From JAGOEF01 sp964511665 (GTDB taxonomy: Bacteria > Bacteroidota > Bacteroidia > Bacteroidales > ML635J-15), in assembly GCA_964511665.1 (NCBI GenBank), contig CAZEHA010000002.1:62001-126000 (forward strand): a stretch of DNA of 64,000 bases. The letters are read 5' to 3'. Below are positions 62,501-64,000 of this stretch, one piece after another. The position numbers were made by a program, and so were the translations under genes. Within the stretch, counting starts at the first letter, position 1. Each line of letters begins with the position of its first letter. Below the pieces are notes generated by a model. That model saw only the letters and a program-made list of their open reading frames with translations. It searched no databases and was not told the origin of the DNA.

Positions 62501-62798
62501 GCAATATCAATGTTAAAGCCTGTAACGCACGACTCCTGATGAACTTTTCGGAATCGGCATTGCTTTCGGAATTTATTTGAAGATGTTTTAAATAACCGGA
62601 GCTTTGCCCTGAGGCCAGAACATATAATTCATTAACCAGCCTCTCTTTCATTTCTTCGCTGGCTTTGTTGGTAAAAGTTACGGCGAGAAGGTGTTTATAG
62701 TCGTGGGGGTTTTCGATAAGCAGTTGCAAACATTCACAAGTAAGTCGAAATGTTTTTCCTGCTCCCGCAGAAGCCGAATATACCCTGACTTCAGACAT
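59574..62798 (-). CDS. UvrD-type helicase-nuclease, AddA/RecB-like
   Basis: A 1074-residue superfamily 1 helicase. The start at 62798 (MSEVRVYSASAGAGKTFRLT) puts the Walker A at residues 8-16; the first ATG 16 codons upstream overlaps the lipoprotein gene. Motif Ia VTFTNKASEEMKERL, motif II IDEFQDTSEKQW, motif IV VLKENYRSAQRIVEFN, motif V LTIHQAKGLGFEAVFIP, and motif VI VAATRAKKVLWMG. A C-terminal PD-(D/E)xK nuclease shows KPDRVMQ and IEVLDYKFG with a following Q...Y. It resembles AddA, which works with AddB in break repair; AddB is not adjacent. Confidence 0.92.
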   Translation of the reverse strand: MSEVRVYSASAGAGKTFRLTCECLQLLIENPHDYKHLLAVTFTNKASEEMKERLVNELYVLASGQSSGYLKHLQINSESNADSEKFIRSRALQALTLILHDYGRFSYMTIDSFFQKILRAFMHEMNLNANYNLELDSNAVVHEAVDQLIEETAVDTELLNWVLDVVKVKMNESGRWDFREELIALFKELYKEKFAVINEQYRLQQTDKNKVRQLIAIVKELKKKHTDYVNSIAGDADDILKKYGFTTDDFSYKSAGAIASMLKLNKKNKIEKPGQRFYDALDDAETCIGKGNLHKANIRSAFSELNALMHQFNDWIQSDFAEYTTCNLLLNNMYLLGLVVDGKQRLNALMAANDSFFIGDTPLFLSDLSRHNDTPFIYEKTGIRLKHYLIDEFQDTSEKQWEAFLPLLRESLSYGKNLNMVVGDVKQSIFRWRNGNWRILAEQIHRQLHVQALVLKENYRSAQRIVEFNNSLFLALAERVQHYINNELPVDGESSYDWMHKTIIDNYSDVAQNPMAGEGGCVSIRFMPEELKVDEWKTLSMQYMAAEIVKLMHMGYAPGDIAVLVRTNKDAKRVVSYLLDYQQGNENHEQMSFSVVSAESLNLASNPAVSVLINLLSYVAQPSNSMALFNASVNYSLHIRRNTQFSDFSVSAEHNQLLKAFPAELVSLLTQSVHGDLVSLCEHFIRVGELNKKNENTAFLDAFVELAADFSARKGTGVMAFIEWWQNEGCTKSLSLPDSNQAVKILTIHQAKGLGFEAVFIPFGNFDLTPEKNPLLWCNTENTAFSIIPYVPVTYKSEMAESLFVNEYFEEMLHFCHDSLNLFYVAATRAKKVLWMGMPLKKSKSLADYTREILKKPNSATDNRFIDLSKYFDGTELFEYGSIPEPKYYYKPGIIMPEHNVSENKKQVITHSEFTKKFAGEAMGDIQKGILLHSVFEKIRGLNDIQPAVEQLLNNGYINNADMDAHVTYIHNLLSNTNVKPWFTEFDNLHNEAWILSPDGNMNKPDRVMQFGNSIEVLDYKFGLKTSDKHISQIKTYMQLLNDMGYENCKGFVWYVSLNKIVQVDDRGNKTIDW

Positions 62799-62802
62799 AA
62801 TT

Positions 62803-63102
62803 TTAGAAGCTGACGCTAACGGTAGTAGCCTTACACTGCTCAACATTCACCGTAATTGTATTCTCATCGGTGAAACTTATAAAACGCACCGAATAATTGC
62901 CGATTGGTTTTACTACACAATTCTCGGTATTATCGGCAAGGGTTAATGCCCTCACATTATTAATATACACTTCAACATTTCTGCCTGAGTAATTTTGCAC
63001 ACAAATTTCACCGGTATTGTTCTGTTCGCAAGGCTCTTTAACACCACACGAAGCCAGATACAGCAAGCCAATCAGCATTGTTATCACCACAGCTCTGTTC
63101 AT
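62803..63102 (-). CDS. Small lipoprotein of unknown function
   Basis: A 99-residue lipoprotein (lipobox LYLASC, Cys about residue 19). The mature part has a Cys pair (KEPCEQNNTGEICVQNYSG) and a beta-rich domain ending TVNVEQCKATTVSVSF, like a small Ig-fold. It has an exact consensus promoter and ends 4 bases before the helicase ATG, so the helicase is probably cotranscribed. No family recognised. Confidence 0.7.
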   Translation of the reverse strand: MNRAVVITMLIGLLYLASCGVKEPCEQNNTGEICVQNYSGRNVEVYINNVRALTLADNTENCVVKPIGNYSVRFISFTDENTITVNVEQCKATTVSVSF

Positions 63103-63115
63103 ATCTTGTTTTTTT

Positions 63116-63148
63116 CAAAGATAAGAACTTATGTTGACTTTGAACAAA
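63116..63148 (-). promoter_or_regulatory. Consensus promoter of the small lipoprotein/helicase unit
   Basis: On the minus strand: TTTG (63145-63148), 21 bases, TATCTTTG (63116-63123). Exact match, about 14 bases before the ATG at 63102. Confidence 0.7.
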
Positions 63149-63187
63149 AAATACTTATAATTGTTGCGTAATTGTAAAATTCAGATT

Positions 63188-63895
63188 ATGAAACTATTAA
63201 ACATTTTAGCTTTATTTCTGCTTGTTGTAGCTATGTTTTCATCATGTGACGAACCGGATAACCCGCCTTTGGTAGTAGTTTTTAATACCACAGAAATTGC
63301 CAATGGTGGTTTTGAATTGTGGACTACGAAAGTGCAAAACGATGCTCAATTTGAATCACCCTCAGGCGATTACTGGGCAAGTCTCAACAACCTTTCGTTT
63401 ATTCAGGCACCGCTTACTATGTTAAAATCGGAGAATGCGTATATTGGGGACTACGCAGTGCGACTCGAAGCCAAAGCTTGGACTGATGAATGGACTTTAC
63501 CAGGGATACTGGTAGCCGGAGACTTTGATGCCAACCGGCCCATAGGTGAAAACTTATTGCAAGGTAAGCCCATTACAATTTCTCCGGGTTCGCTCAGTTT
63601 CTATTACCGCTATTTGCCAGCCAACAACGACACAGCCGTAATTTACAGCAGCCTTACTAAATTTAACAACCTAACTGGCGCCCGCGACACCATTGCCGAA
63701 GCGTCCACTACTATTACAAGCCTGACAGAAGTGTACACCCTTATGGTATTACCTTATGCCTATCGTTCAGAAGCCCGCGACCACGACACCATCAATGTAA
63801 TATTTCTGACTAGTATTTCAGGTGAAAAAATGAAAGCACATGCCGGAAGTATTCTCGAAATTGATGACGTAAAACTGATGATGCCCCGCCAATGA
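63188..63895 (+). CDS. Lipoprotein with PCMD/jelly-roll-like domain
   Basis: A 235-residue lipoprotein (lipobox VAMFSSC, Cys about residue 20, then DEPDN). Start 63188 (MKLLNILALF) is used; the TTG upstream is unlikely. The mature domain reads NGGFELWTT, IGDYAVRLEAKAW, SLSFYYRYLPANNDTAVIY and ILEIDDVKLM at the end, an arrangement like the PCMD (putative carbohydrate metabolism domain) or other carbohydrate-binding jelly rolls of Bacteroidota. Surface location is plausible. It overlaps the next gene by four bases (ATGA). Confidence 0.65.
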   Translation: MKLLNILALFLLVVAMFSSCDEPDNPPLVVVFNTTEIANGGFELWTTKVQNDAQFESPSGDYWASLNNLSFIQAPLTMLKSENAYIGDYAVRLEAKAWTDEWTLPGILVAGDFDANRPIGENLLQGKPITISPGSLSFYYRYLPANNDTAVIYSSLTKFNNLTGARDTIAEASTTITSLTEVYTLMVLPYAYRSEARDHDTINVIFLTSISGEKMKAHAGSILEIDDVKLMMPRQ

Positions 63896-64000
63896 AACTG
63901 ATATTGGCAATTGTTATTTCTACTCTTTCATCTACAGTTATTGCACAACATACGTTTATTTCTGCCGGTTTTACCTATGGTGGCGCTATACCAAATATTG
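63892..64000 (+). CDS. Outer-membrane protein, partial (cut by window end)
   Basis: Opens with a signal peptide (MKLILAIVISTLSSTVIAQ) and then HTFISAGFTYGGAIP, the look of a PorT/OmpA-type outer-membrane beta barrel start. Its ATG overlaps the stop of the preceding gene (ATGA), so the two are one transcript. Only 36 residues are visible; the rest is outside the window. Confidence 0.6.
   Translation, partial: MKLILAIVISTLSSTVIAQHTFISAGFTYGGAIPNI

Noticed and set aside
1..64000. Prophage, transposase, toxin-antitoxin or biosynthetic gene cluster
   Set aside because: No integrase, transposase, phage structural, toxin or synthase gene was recognised on either strand.

Overview
The window comes from a member of the Bacteroidota, most likely an anaerobic or facultative Bacteroidales/Marinilabiliales-type bacterium. 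The evidence is consistent across the window: TonB-dependent receptors with N-terminal carboxypeptidase-like domains paired with DUF4249 lipoproteins; four proteins with type IX secretion (T9SS) type A sorting domains; many small lipoproteins; TPR-PD40-OmpA envelope proteins; a ferredoxin-dependent 2-oxoacid oxidoreductase; conserved gene orders (purM-prfA-pyrF, nusB-DUF1573-yajC-ybbR-coaE, DUF5063-exonuclease-thioesterase); and repeated matches to the Bacteroidota promoter (TTTG, 19-21 bases, TAnnTTTG). No prophage, CRISPR array or intact insertion sequence was seen. A run of 100 Ns at 55177-55276 shows this is a scaffolded draft.

Layout. 0.2-3.8 kb: two exported proteins, an FNR-like regulator with four candidate cluster cysteines, and a GT39-like membrane protein. 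3.7-8.7 kb (minus): a TonB receptor/DUF4249 pair, then DUF5063, a 3'-5' exonuclease and a thioesterase. 8.8-13.8 kb (plus): a T9SS-exported PI-phospholipase C-like protein, then a PASTA protein, a large T9SS protein and RluD. 13.8-17.4 kb (minus): a probable metal TonB receptor with a His-rich membrane protein, and a second Crp/Fnr regulator. 17.6-19.5 kb: a T9SS adhesin-like protein. 19.5-27.2 kb (minus): an SSB-like protein, argS, then TonB receptor-DUF4249-DsbD-like-trxB-nth. 27.4 kb: tRNA-Pro(GGG). 27.6-35.1 kb (minus): purM-prfA-pyrF, two related PD40 envelope proteins and a sigma factor. 35.4-44 kb (plus): a small four-helix-like protein, a coiled-coil lipoprotein, a glutathione peroxidase, a LeuC/LeuD-type fusion, bifunctional FtcD and a four-subunit 2-oxoacid:ferredoxin oxidoreductase. 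44-49 kb (minus): NifX-like, OsmC, and the nusB-to-coaE housekeeping cluster ending in a DnaJ protein. 49.3-54.8 kb: a PUR-like protein, free methionine sulfoxide reductase, an exported glutathione peroxidase, lipoproteins and rimO. 54.9-55.5 kb: tRNA-Arg(ACG), a duplicated tRNA tail, the assembly gap, and a C10 peptidase whose sorting domain looks cut short. 56.8-64 kb: lipoproteins, a methyltransferase, an AddA/RecB-like helicase-nuclease and the start of an outer-membrane protein gene cut by the window edge.

How it fits together. Most of the window is housekeeping (translation, purine and pyrimidine steps, CoA, export) mixed with envelope biology. Two receptor/DUF4249 units and a metal receptor serve uptake; the PD40/OmpA proteins and T9SS cargo belong to outer-membrane assembly and secretion; and FNR-like regulation, two peroxidases, thioredoxin reductase with a DsbD-like partner, fRMsr, OsmC and a ferredoxin-dependent oxidoreductase point to redox management at low oxygen. 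The least conventional stretch is 54.9-55.5 kb, where a repeat, an assembly break and a truncated exported peptidase coincide.
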